Below are positions 25,212 to 32,638 of a DNA stretch of 34,223 nucleotides, piece after piece (the first letter of the stretch is position 1; the number at the start of each line of letters is the position of its first letter). The stretch is from Lentisphaerota bacterium (lineage in GTDB: Bacteria; Verrucomicrobiota; Lentisphaeria; Victivallales; Victivallaceae). The notes beneath the pieces are model-generated. The model ran no database searches and was not told the DNA's origin. It saw nothing but the letters and a program-made list of their open reading frames with translations. The stretch covers positions 1 to 34,223 of the forward strand of contig SUWJ01000024.1 in NCBI GenBank assembly GCA_015061545.1, given 5' to 3'. A program made the position numbers and the translations under genes.

Positions 25212-26204
25212 ATGAAAAGTAAACGCTGGCAATTTTTGATCGACTTTATCTGCAACGACTACTGGCGCAAAGCCGTGGCGCTCTTTCTGGCGCTGCTGCT
25301 CTATCTGGCAATATCGCCCCGTACCAGCGAAAAACACGAAAAGAGTTTTTCCAATGTCAATGTTGAAATCGAACTGCCCGCCAATGTAGCAATGAGCAGC
25401 GGCGAGCGCCCCAAAGTCAAGCTGACTTTGAACGGCGATATAAAGTCGCTGGATAACGTTGACCCGGGACTGCTCAAGATCCGCGCTCAGGTTCATGCCG
25501 AAGCTGACCGATTGACCAAAGGCGAAACGTATTTGCTCCGGCTGCGTTTTGACGATGTTATCGGGCTGCCCTACGGCGTGCGGGTCACTGCCATTTCGCC
25601 GCGGGATCTGCCGCTGAATCTGGAGCGGGTGGTTTCCAAACAACTGGAAGTCCGCCCCCGCTACGATTCGCAGGATAAACTGCTGCCCGATTTTGATGTT
25701 ACAGGTGTGCAGTTTGTACCCGCTAAAGTTCTGCTCAGCGGTCCCGAGCAGGTAATGGAATCCATCAAAGCGATCTATACCGAACCGATTCCGCTCAACG
25801 AACAGGTCACCGACAGTTTTGAGTACCGTGCGGTGCTGCGCGTTCCCCAGGGGACCCGCTGCGACCACTCGCAGGTCGATGCCTATGTGGAAGTAGTCAA
25901 AGCGATCACCACCCATACCTTCAGAGTCGGACCTTTGAGCATCAATCAAAGCGCTGACAGCACCCGCAAATTCAAAGTCAGCGATCCGTCCCCCAATCAG
26001 GTAAGCGTAAAACTCAGCGGACCGCGGGGAACGCTGGCCAGGCTGCACAGTCGGGAAATCAATGCCTCCGTAAGTCTGGGGCATATTGATAAAGCAGGTA
26101 CTTACCGCTTGAAGGTATCGGTCAACGTACCGAACTCGGCGCAGGGAGTTACCATCCGCAGCATTGAACCTGACAGCGCAACCGTAACGGTGGTGCAGGA
26201 GTAA
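25212..26204 (+). CDS. cdaR: YbbR-domain protein CdaR
   Basis: Predicted regulator of the adjacent diadenylate cyclase. A single N-terminal transmembrane anchor (about residues 18-32, VALFLALLLYLAIS) leads to an extracytoplasmic region of repeated YbbR-type beta domains, with recurring pattern around VKLTLNG, VLLSGPEQVME and VSVKLSGPRG. The 330-residue length allows three or so repeats. GAGAGG precedes the ATG. It is 3 nt from cdaA and 9 nt before the methyltransferase gene, so all three are probably cotranscribed. Confidence 0.9.
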   Translation: MKSKRWQFLIDFICNDYWRKAVALFLALLLYLAISPRTSEKHEKSFSNVNVEIELPANVAMSSGERPKVKLTLNGDIKSLDNVDPGLLKIRAQVHAEADRLTKGETYLLRLRFDDVIGLPYGVRVTAISPRDLPLNLERVVSKQLEVRPRYDSQDKLLPDFDVTGVQFVPAKVLLSGPEQVMESIKAIYTEPIPLNEQVTDSFEYRAVLRVPQGTRCDHSQVDAYVEVVKAITTHTFRVGPLSINQSADSTRKFKVSDPSPNQVSVKLSGPRGTLARLHSREINASVSLGHIDKAGTYRLKVSVNVPNSAQGVTIRSIEPDSATVTVVQE

Positions 26205-26213
26205 AGCTGAATC

Positions 26214-27596
26214 ATGAGTTCAACTGCCACCCCTCCCCGCGATGCAGCCAATAAACGCGCTTACACCCAGCTGCGTAATTTGCGCAATATATTCGATCAG
26301 GCGCTGTACGCCGTATTGCACGAAAAACGCGCCCTTGACCGTTTTTTAAGTTCATGCTGGCGCAGCAACCGTCAGTACGGTTCCCGCGACCGCCGCCTTT
26401 TCAGCGAAAGTATTTTTGCATTTTTCCGTTTTTACGGCTGGCTGGAGCTGCTGCTGACCGATGCCGAACGGCAAATACTGCGCCGCGGCGAAAGTCTGCA
26501 GCTGCCGGGTCGCTCGGTCGCTATGCTTTTGAATACAGCGTGGACGTTGGAAAATCTGCCGATGGAAGAGGCGCACAAACTTTTGCGCCGCGAATTTGAG
26601 CTGCCCCGATTCCCTGAGCCGGAAGCAGAACTCACCGCCGAAAAACTGCAAAGTCGGTTTGCGGCGCTGGCGTCAGAGTATTTGCAACAGCCGCACCCCT
26701 TGCCTGACTGGGAGCTGCTGCAAAGCCAATGGAGTCGGGATTTGCTGCAGGAAATGCCCGACAGAACAGCTTATTTTAAATCGCTTGCCAAGCGGCCGCC
26801 GTTGTGGCTGCGGATCCAGAACGCCGATCCAACGGCAGTGATACGCGAATTGTCCCAAGCCGGGCTTACCGTCCGGCGCCATGGCAAGATCAGCACCGCG
26901 CTGGCAGTTACCGCAGGATCGGTAAATTTGTACACCCTCCCGGCTTATCGTGACGGCAGGGTGGAAGTTCAGGATCTGGCATCGCAAATCATTGCTCACG
27001 TTTGCGCTCCGCAGCGGGGCGAGCGCTGGTGGGATTGCTGCGCGGGCGCCGGAGGCAAAACGCTGGCGCTGGCAGAGCTTATGCAGCGCACCGGCAAAGT
27101 GGTGGCGGGGGACATCCGCAGTTACAAACTCGATGATCTGAAAAAACGCGCCCGCCGCAGCGGATTCCCCAACATCGAAACCCGTCCCTGGAACGGCAAA
27201 AAAGTGCCGCCCCGCCAGAGCAATAAATTTGACGGCATACTCATTGATGCACCATGCTCATGTTCAGGGGTATGGCGCCGCAACCCCGACGGCCGCTGGA
27301 ACTCGTCTGCCGAAGAAGTTGCCCAAATAACGATCATTCAGCGCAAAGTATTGGAAAATGTGCTGGATGCCCTGCGCCCCAACGGTGTGCTGGTATATGC
27401 CACCTGTTCGGCATTTGAACAGGAAAATTGTACGATGATCCGCAACTTTTTGCAGGATCACCCCGAATTCGAGCTGGAAAGTTTTACCGATCCGGTCAGC
27501 GGAACCACCTGCGGCGGAATGTTGAAAATCATCGGTGCCGATGAAAATTGCGATTCAATGTTTGCCGCCCGCATGAGAAAAAAATCGCAGGCATAA
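26214..27596 (+). CDS. RsmB/NOP-family 16S rRNA cytosine-C5 methyltransferase
   Basis: SAM-dependent RNA m5C methyltransferase, 460 residues. The N-terminal ~150 residues are helical, as in RsmB. The catalytic domain begins with VQDLASQIIAHV, followed by the SAM-binding WWDCCAGAGGKT (about 272-283), DAPCSCSG (Cys348, the product-release Cys of motif IV) and YATCSAFEQEN (Cys398, the catalytic nucleophile of motif VI). It is probably the enzyme for a helix-31 cytosine such as position 967, though NOP paralogues on other rRNA or tRNA sites cannot be excluded. It starts 9 nt after cdaR. Confidence 0.88.
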   Translation: MSSTATPPRDAANKRAYTQLRNLRNIFDQALYAVLHEKRALDRFLSSCWRSNRQYGSRDRRLFSESIFAFFRFYGWLELLLTDAERQILRRGESLQLPGRSVAMLLNTAWTLENLPMEEAHKLLRREFELPRFPEPEAELTAEKLQSRFAALASEYLQQPHPLPDWELLQSQWSRDLLQEMPDRTAYFKSLAKRPPLWLRIQNADPTAVIRELSQAGLTVRRHGKISTALAVTAGSVNLYTLPAYRDGRVEVQDLASQIIAHVCAPQRGERWWDCCAGAGGKTLALAELMQRTGKVVAGDIRSYKLDDLKKRARRSGFPNIETRPWNGKKVPPRQSNKFDGILIDAPCSCSGVWRRNPDGRWNSSAEEVAQITIIQRKVLENVLDALRPNGVLVYATCSAFEQENCTMIRNFLQDHPEFELESFTDPVSGTTCGGMLKIIGADENCDSMFAARMRKKSQA

Positions 27597-27613
27597 GCCA
27601 AGGAACATTTTTT

Positions 27614-28336
27614 ATGTCAGAAGAGTCGCCCCTTAAAGAGCTGCTGGATTTCATGCAGAATTCAGCATATTTCCGCGTGGTGCTGTTCGGAGCTTCCAAT
27701 ACCGAACGCTATTACCCTTACACCCATTGGGGCGATGTGCTTGAAGCGGGGCTGCGTTGGCGCTACGAGCGTAAATTTCACCTTATAAATTCAGGTGTAA
27801 ACGGCAATAACACCCGCGAAGCGCTGCGAAGATTTGACCGCGATGTGGCATCTTTTGCGCCGGATATCGTTATTGTTACGCTGGGGGGCAACGATTGCAT
27901 ACCTGCGTTGTCGCGGCACGTTCCTGAAACGGAGTTTGCTGCCAATATGAGTCTTATCGCCCGCAAGATCCGCCAGCTGGGGGCATATCCGGTTTTCCAA
28001 ACCTATTACAAGATGGATTCTGCCAATATGGAACCCCAACGGGCTGAAAACTTTCTCCGCTATATGCAAATCGTGCGCCAGTGTGCGATCGCAGATAAAA
28101 TATTGCTGGTCGATCAATACAAAGTTTTCGATCGGGCCGATATGGATACCTTGCGCTACAAACTTTTGATCAATGCCATGCACGTCAGCGAATACGGCAA
28201 TATGCTCATGGGTACGGTGCTGCTTAACCGGCTGCAAATAGATGCAAGAAAACTTTACCACGGCGAAAAAGTCCTCGCCGCCGCCGAACTCTTCCGCCAG
28301 CTGACCGGCTGCGAACCGGGCAGCGGCTTGCAGTAA
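27614..28336 (+). CDS. SGNH/GDSL-type hydrolase
   Basis: A 240-residue esterase/lipase-like flavodoxin-fold hydrolase. Block I is LFGASNT with the nucleophile Ser28, Gly62 lies in NSGVNGNN, block III is GGND with Asn93, and block V has His190. Two departures are seen: the Asp normally before the nucleophile is Ala (GAS, not GDS), and the position of the catalytic Asp in the DxxH motif is Asn187 (NAMH). Ser-His catalysis remains possible. The ATG at 27614 has AAGGA upstream; an earlier ATG at 27548 would overlap the methyltransferase. No signal peptide. Likely to remove acyl groups from a carbohydrate or other small ester; not provable from sequence. Confidence 0.82.
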   Translation: MSEESPLKELLDFMQNSAYFRVVLFGASNTERYYPYTHWGDVLEAGLRWRYERKFHLINSGVNGNNTREALRRFDRDVASFAPDIVIVTLGGNDCIPALSRHVPETEFAANMSLIARKIRQLGAYPVFQTYYKMDSANMEPQRAENFLRYMQIVRQCAIADKILLVDQYKVFDRADMDTLRYKLLINAMHVSEYGNMLMGTVLLNRLQIDARKLYHGEKVLAAAELFRQLTGCEPGSGLQ

Positions 28337-28365
28337 AACCCGCCCAGCTGCAGCTGGCGTTGTAC

Positions 28366-29265
28366 TCAGCTCAATGCCAGCGCCGTCAGCTCGGGATGCT
28401 GATGTCTGAACCAGGTCTGCTGGCGACGGGCGTATTGCCAGGTGGCGGTAACGATAAGCTCCTGCAATTTATCCAGAGTGATTTCGCCGTCTAAATAGCG
28501 CTTGATGATCTTGTACCCCAGCGCCTGATGCGCCGTGGGGCTCTCCAGCAAACCGCATTTGATCGCATTGCGCGCTTCGTCGATCCAGCCGTTTTTCAGC
28601 ATTTCGCTTGTACGCAGCGCGATCCGCTGCTGCAGCACACTCCGATCGTGGACAAGGTAAACCGCCCGATCAAGGCTGAAACGCAATCGAAGCTGATATT
28701 CCTGCTGCAAATCAAGGATGGATCGCCCTGTCATCAGCCGGATCTCCAATGCCCGGATCAAACGGCGGCGGTTGTTGGTAAATTTGTTCACCACCGCAGC
28801 ATCGCCCAGCTGAATCAAACGCTGCTGCAGCTCCTCCAGCATATCAACAGAATCATACTGCGTATCAAGCTCTTTTTTCAGCTTATCATCGCCCGGCAGC
28901 GGATCAAGTCCATACAACAGCGCCTTCAGATAAAGCCCGGTTCCGCCGCAAAGGATCGGCTGCTTGCCGCGGCGGCAAATATCGGCAATGCAGCGCTCCG
29001 CCATCTCAACAAAAGTGTAGACCTCGGAACGCTGTTCAAGTTCGTAGATACCGACCAGATGATGGGGCACCAGCTGCCGCTCCTGCATAGTGGGCTGAGC
29101 AGTACCGATGGGAATAATGCGGTAGAGCTGCATGGAGTCCACCGAAATAATTTCGCCATTCAACCCGGCTGCCATTTGCAGCGCCATCGAGCTTTTTCCG
29201 CTGGCAGTAGGTCCGGCAATAACGATCAGCGGCGGAGCTTCCGGAATCGCAGGATTATTCGCCAT
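28366..29265 (-). CDS. miaA: tRNA dimethylallyltransferase MiaA
   Basis: Transfers a dimethylallyl group to A37 of tRNAs reading UNN codons. The 299-residue protein has the P-loop GPTASGKSS (residues 18-26), ISVDSMQLYR with catalytic Asp42, GTAQPT, PHHLVGI, GGTGLYLKALL and TNNRRRLIRALEI, all in family order. It overlaps the end of lspA by 11 nt and is probably the third gene of the dksA-like/lspA/miaA transcript. It converges with the SGNH hydrolase gene. Confidence 0.97.
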   Translation of the reverse strand: MANNPAIPEAPPLIVIAGPTASGKSSMALQMAAGLNGEIISVDSMQLYRIIPIGTAQPTMQERQLVPHHLVGIYELEQRSEVYTFVEMAERCIADICRRGKQPILCGGTGLYLKALLYGLDPLPGDDKLKKELDTQYDSVDMLEELQQRLIQLGDAAVVNKFTNNRRRLIRALEIRLMTGRSILDLQQEYQLRLRFSLDRAVYLVHDRSVLQQRIALRTSEMLKNGWIDEARNAIKCGLLESPTAHQALGYKIIKRYLDGEITLDKLQELIVTATWQYARRQQTWFRHQHPELTALALS

Positions 29266-29812
29266 CCGGCGCCGTCCCGTTATCTGCGGTCTTTTCCGCT
29301 TCAGGCGCAGGTCTTAACAGCACCGAAAGCATATAGATACCAATTCCGATACAAATTGCACAGTCAGCAATATTGAACGCGGGCCAATGGGATTTTTTGA
29401 TGTAAAAATCCAGAAAATCCACCACTTCGCCCCGCCACAAACGGTCGATAGAGTTGCCGATCACGCCCGAAAGCACGACCAATATGGCAATGTAACGCTC
29501 GCGGAATCCATCGCAGAGTTTACGCAAAAAACAAAGCGCCATAACCGTCACCACCGCCCCGATGGCAAACAATACCATGCCGTAGCCGTGAAACATCCCC
29601 CAGGCCGCCCCTTTGTTGGTAACATAGGTAAGCGAGAAAAATCCCGGAATAATCTCAATACTCTGCAACTGCGAAAGTTTCTGCTCCGCCAACAGCTTGG
29701 TCAGCTGGTCGATCACCAGCAGAAAAAATGCGATTCCCGAAGCGATTCGCAACAAGCGGAACTCCTCCGCCCCGCGTACACAGATCCGCTTATTGTTCTT
29801 CATAAACTGCAA
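29255..29812 (-). CDS. lspA: Lipoprotein signal peptidase LspA
   Basis: Integral-membrane aspartic protease that cleaves lipoprotein signal peptides after lipidation. In 185 residues there are four hydrophobic segments, the VTNKGAAWGMF motif, and the two catalytic aspartates Asp123 (GNSIDRLWRGEVVDF) and Asp150 (WPAFNIADCAI). An in-frame ATG three codons later (MKNNKRI) is an alternative start. It lies 37 nt after the DksA-like gene and overlaps miaA. The polar C-terminal tail after residue 168 is longer than usual. Confidence 0.97.
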   Translation of the reverse strand: MQFMKNNKRICVRGAEEFRLLRIASGIAFFLLVIDQLTKLLAEQKLSQLQSIEIIPGFFSLTYVTNKGAAWGMFHGYGMVLFAIGAVVTVMALCFLRKLCDGFRERYIAILVVLSGVIGNSIDRLWRGEVVDFLDFYIKKSHWPAFNIADCAICIGIGIYMLSVLLRPAPEAEKTADNGTAPDGE

Positions 29813-29849
29813 GACACCCCATCCTTATCGACTGCAAAGCGCTCAAACA

Positions 29850-30266
29850 TCAGCGCAAACGGTTGCCGCCGTCTTTTTCGCGGATACTCTTACACTTGGT
29901 GCAGTAGACAGCATAAGGACGGACTTCCAGACGTGCAGGCGGAATCGGCTGACCGCAATCCTGACAGATGCCGTAGTTATTATTTTCCACCAAACGCTGG
30001 ATAGCTTCTTCGATCAGCTCCAGAACATCGCCTTCTTCGCTCATCAGCTGCAGACCCATTTCGTGTCTGGAACTGTCGCTGCCCATATCTGCCATATGGG
30101 TAGTAACGCCGCGCTTATCGGCATTGCTGCAATCGAGGGCATCTTCGGCATAAGCCTTTACCCGCCCCATCACGGCATCGCGGGCCGCCATCAAATTATC
30201 ATAATGTTTTTTCTGTTCAGGAGTAAGTTTAGCTGTAATACTCTTGATTTTGGCTGCTCTTGGCAT
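29850..30266 (-). CDS. TraR/DksA-family zinc-finger regulator
   Basis: A 138-residue RNA-polymerase-binding protein of the DksA/TraR type. An N-terminal helical hairpin region (KLTPEQKKHYDNLMAARD through ELIEEAIQRL) is followed by the C4 zinc finger Cys101, Cys104, Cys122, Cys125 (YGICQDCG and YCTKCK). The ATG at 30266 follows GAAAGGAAG; a longer ORF from 30332 has no support. It leads the lspA-miaA run, an arrangement seen with such genes in other bacteria. It is probably involved in stringent-type or growth-phase control; DksA acidic coiled-coil tip residues were not verified. Confidence 0.88.
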   Translation of the reverse strand: MPRAAKIKSITAKLTPEQKKHYDNLMAARDAVMGRVKAYAEDALDCSNADKRGVTTHMADMGSDSSRHEMGLQLMSEEGDVLELIEEAIQRLVENNNYGICQDCGQPIPPARLEVRPYAVYCTKCKSIREKDGGNRLR

Positions 30267-30360
30267 AATCAGGCAACTTCCTTTCCCGTCATCGGAATTC
30301 TCGAGGAAACCGACTCCGCGCCTTTGCGGCATTTTTGTTTATAATCCATATTATCATATT

Positions 30361-30388
30361 ATTATAGCATAATTTTTATTTTTTTCAA
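30361..30388 (-). promoter_or_regulatory. Promoter for the dksA-like/lspA/miaA genes
   Basis: On the minus strand TTGAAA (30388-30383), a 16-nt spacer and a perfect TATAAT (30366-30361). The transcript would have a leader of about 90 nt before the ATG at 30266. Confidence 0.6.
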
Positions 30389-30399
30389 GACAAAAAATC

Positions 30400-30427
30400 T
30401 TGCATTTGTCACTTTGAGCGTTAAATT
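30400..30427 (+). promoter_or_regulatory. Predicted promoter for the PHP-domain gene
   Basis: TTGCAT (30400-30405), a 16-nt spacer and TAAATT (30422-30427), about 30 bp before the TTG start. It is back to back with the minus-strand dksA-like promoter. Confidence 0.4.
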
Positions 30428-30456
30428 AAGACAAATTATTTTCAGCGAGGTTCCAA

Positions 30457-31323
30457 TTGGCTATAGATCTGCATATTCACAGTACCGCTTCCGACGGAAC
30501 GGTTCCACCCGGCAAGCTGCCCGAAATGGCGGCGGCGGCAAAATTGAGTGCGATTGCGCTGACCGATCACGACACCGTATCGGGCGTGGCAGAATTTATG
30601 AGCCGCCAACCGGAGTTTCCGCAAATAAAACTTATCAGCGGGGTGGAGTTTTCCAGCCGCTTTGATGCGCGGGAACTGCACATAGTCGGTTTGTTTATCG
30701 ACAAAGATAATCCTGTGCTGCAAAAATTTCTCAGCGCCATGCGCGATTCCCGTTTGAACCGCGCTGATCTGATGCAGCAAAAGCTGAAAAGTCTGGGTTA
30801 CGAGATCAGCTGGGATGATCTGCGGGCAGCGGGGATGCAGTCAGATGTGCCGGGGCGACCCCATTTTGCGGAAGTGCTGGTCAAAAAATATAATTTCCCC
30901 GATAATCAAAGTGTATTCGATCAACTGCTCAAACGCGGAGCCGCAGGTTACGTTCCGCGGGAACTGCCCGAATCCGCAACGGCTATTCAGGTGATAAAAG
31001 CTGCTGGCGGCGTAGCAGTATGGGCGCATTTTCTGAACAGTAAATACACCTCTAAAACGGTGATAAACCGCACCTTGACCGAGCTTAAAATCGCCGGCTT
31101 GGATGCTTTGGAAGCCTATTATACAGAATATACTCCTACCCGTCAGGCAACCGCGCTGCGGATAGCCGAAGAACACGCGCTGGCAGTTTCAGGCGGCTCC
31201 GACTATCACGGTTCGATCCATCCGGAAGTAAAACTCGGAATCGGCCGCGGCAACCTGCTGGTACCCGACGAAGTGCTGACAAAGCTCGAAGGAGCCGGAA
31301 AACCCAAAGTACTTATTGTCTGA
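30457..31323 (+). CDS. PHP-domain phosphoesterase (YciV/RNase AM-like)
   Basis: A 288-residue metal-dependent phosphoesterase of the polymerase-and-histidinol-phosphatase fold. The metal-site residues begin DLHIHSTASDGT (His6, His8, Asp13), ALTDHDTV (Asp37, His38) and GVEFSS, and end with SGGSDYHGS. This matches the stand-alone family that includes 3',5'-nucleotide bisphosphate phosphatase and the 5'-3' exonuclease RNase AM. The start is TTG at 30457, 7 nt after GCGAGG, and no nearby ATG suits. It is transcribed alone, divergent from the dksA-like gene. Confidence 0.9.
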   Translation: MAIDLHIHSTASDGTVPPGKLPEMAAAAKLSAIALTDHDTVSGVAEFMSRQPEFPQIKLISGVEFSSRFDARELHIVGLFIDKDNPVLQKFLSAMRDSRLNRADLMQQKLKSLGYEISWDDLRAAGMQSDVPGRPHFAEVLVKKYNFPDNQSVFDQLLKRGAAGYVPRELPESATAIQVIKAAGGVAVWAHFLNSKYTSKTVINRTLTELKIAGLDALEAYYTEYTPTRQATALRIAEEHALAVSGGSDYHGSIHPEVKLGIGRGNLLVPDEVLTKLEGAGKPKVLIV

Positions 31324-31403
31324 TATTTTCAAAACAAAATCGTGTCTGTTACCTGCCCCGCACCTGAAAAAGCTGAAAAAAGCGATTTTTCCTGTAAAAA
31401 TAT

Positions 31404-31431
31404 TTGCATTTTCTCAAAACTGTGGTATTTT
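31404..31431 (+). promoter_or_regulatory. Predicted promoter for tRNA-Val
   Basis: TTGCAT (31404-31409), a 16-nt spacer and TATTTT (31426-31431), ending 37 bp before the mature 5' end of the tRNA. Confidence 0.4.
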
Positions 31432-31468
31432 AATAGGGTAACGCAAATAGCGCACAACATTTATTTGC

Positions 31469-31545
31469 GGGCGTATAGCTCAGTTGGTTAGAGCGCCACG
31501 TTGACATCGTGGAGGTCGTAGATTCGAGTTCTACTACGCCCACCA
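31469..31545 (+). tRNA. tRNA-Val (anticodon GAC)
   Basis: Acceptor stem GGGCGTA/TACGCCC, D-arm AGCTCAGTTGGTTAGAGC, anticodon stem CCACG/CGTGG with loop TTGACAT (anticodon GAC, codon GUC), T arm containing GATTCGAGTTC, discriminator A and an encoded CCA (31543-31545). A strong terminator follows within 10 nt. Confidence 0.97.
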
Positions 31546-31553
31546 GGCTTCAC

Positions 31554-31586
31554 AAAGGCAACCAAAGAAATTTGGTTGCCTTTTTT
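31554..31586 (+). terminator. Terminator of the tRNA-Val transcript
   Basis: AAAGGCAACCAAA (31554-31566) and TTTGGTTGCCTTT (31571-31583) form a 13-bp perfect stem closed by a GAAA loop, with the T-run continuing to 31586. The right arm is also the first element of the tandem repeats that follow. Confidence 0.88.
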
Positions 31587-32113
31587 ACGCCCGGGCAAGC
31601 CATAGGCGCAGACCGGAGCGGAAATTGGCGAAGCCAAAGTGAAGCCTGCCGCGGCGTAGAGTTGCGCAGCAACCCGAAGCCGGGCTAACTGGCGAGGTAC
31701 GCTGAATGGAGAGTTTGGTTGCCTTTTTTACGCCCGGGCAAGCCATAGGCGCAGACCGGAGCGGAAATTGGCGTAGCCAAAGTGAAGCCTGCCACGGCGT
31801 AGAGTTGCGCAGCAACCCGAAGCCGGGCTAACTGGCGAGGTACGCTGAATGGAGAATTTGGTTGCTTTTTTACGCCCGGGCAAGCCATAGGCGCAGACCG
31901 GAGCGGAAATTGGCGTAGCCAAAGTGAAGCCTGCCACGGCGTAGAGTTGCGCAGCAACCCGAAGCCGGGCTAACTGGCGAGTTACGCTGAATGGAGAGTT
32001 TGGTTGCCTTTTTTACGCCCGGGCAAGCCATAGGCGCAGACCGGAGCGGAAATTGGCGTAGCCAAAGTGAAGCCTGCCGCGGCGTAGAGTTGCGCAGCAA
32101 CCCGAAGCCGGGC
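31571..32113. repeat. Four tandem repeats of about 143 bp built from small hairpins
   Basis: Near-identical units begin at 31571, 31714, 31857 and 31999; the fourth ends at 32113, about 115 bp long. Each starts with TTTGGTTGC and a T-run (the right arm of the tRNA-Val terminator), then ACGCCCGGGC. Within each unit lie short hairpins with three-base loops: GCC-ATA-GGC, CCG-GAG-CGG, TTGGC-GNA-GCCAA and TTGC-GCA-GCAA. The TTGGC hairpin has loop GAA in unit 1 and GTA in the others. Other differences between units are single bases (for example GCCGCGG versus GCCACGG). No convincing gene lies here; reverse-frame ORFs follow the repeat and are not credible. Confidence 0.92.
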
Positions 32114-32638
32114 AATACGGCACAGATTTACAGCAAACTCATTCTGCTGCTGTTCTCTCAATAGAGAATGACATAGCCTCTCAAAAGCGTGTGTTTGAAT
32201 AGAAATCTCCGGAAATTCTCTGCTATGCAAAGGTCGGCGACCTTTATGTGTTGGTTTTTATGTAAAAACTTAGAGATTAGCAAGTTACAGAAACACACTG
32301 CACAATAGCGCTAAATTCTCCGTTTTTCGCCATAAAAAACAGCGAATTTCCCAGCCGACCTTTACAAAGACCTTTATAAAAAACTGTGGAAAAATTCTCA
32401 AAAATCATACTTTTGAGCGTAAAATCCTCAAAAACAATAGTCGGGGGTTCGAGTCAAATACACTAAAAATGACCATACTTGAACCTTGAAAAAATCTCAA
32501 ATAGTTTGCTACAAACTGAAAATACCACAATCCCCGACACTTACAGGAAATTATCGAAAATTTGTAATCCGCAGTTGTGAATGCTTGCGGGAGATGGTAT
32601 ATTACCGGCGAATGATTAATTTATAACGGTATTGAAAT
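32114..32638. other. A/T-rich non-coding region with several inverted repeats
   Basis: About 525 bp without a credible ORF on either strand. It contains TTCTCT/AGAGAA near 32152-32167, the 17-bp palindrome AAAGGTCG-G-CGACCTTT at 32229-32245 with half-site copies near 32356-32363 and 32367-32375, CTCAAAA/TTTTGAG at 32397-32417, a three-way-junction candidate at 32440-32538, and GGTA-TAT-TACC near 32596. A possible promoter for the radical SAM gene is TTGTGA (32575-32580), 17 nt, TATATT (32598-32603). Confidence 0.6.
32440..32538 (+). ncRNA. Candidate structured RNA (three-way junction)
   Basis: Three helices can form together. P1 is GTCGGG (32440-32445) with CCCGAC (32533-32538). P2 is GGTTCGAGT (32446-32454) with ACTTGAACC (32477-32485), nine pairs including one G-U. 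P3 is AGTTTG-CTA-CAAACT (32503-32517). P1 can instead extend to ten pairs (32440-32449 with 32529-32538, one G-U), which would break the base of P2, so two states are possible. The G-U pairs work only if the plus strand is transcribed. It lies 100 bp before the radical SAM gene. No known RNA family is recognised; transcription is unproven. Confidence 0.35.

Noticed and set aside
28344..28357. 14-bp palindrome CCAGCTGCAGCTGG between convergent genes
   Set aside because: It could be a bidirectional terminator, but there is no T-run on either strand, and a G/C-rich palindrome of this size may be chance.
31571..32113. CRISPR-like appearance of the tandem units
   Set aside because: Units are about 143 bp, contiguous and near identical throughout, with no unique spacers and no cas genes nearby.
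31585..32230. Several overlapping minus-strand ORFs of 69-90 codons with nearly the same sequence
   Set aside because: They simply translate the tandem repeats, lack ribosome sites, and break at repeat edges; composition is that of structured non-coding DNA.
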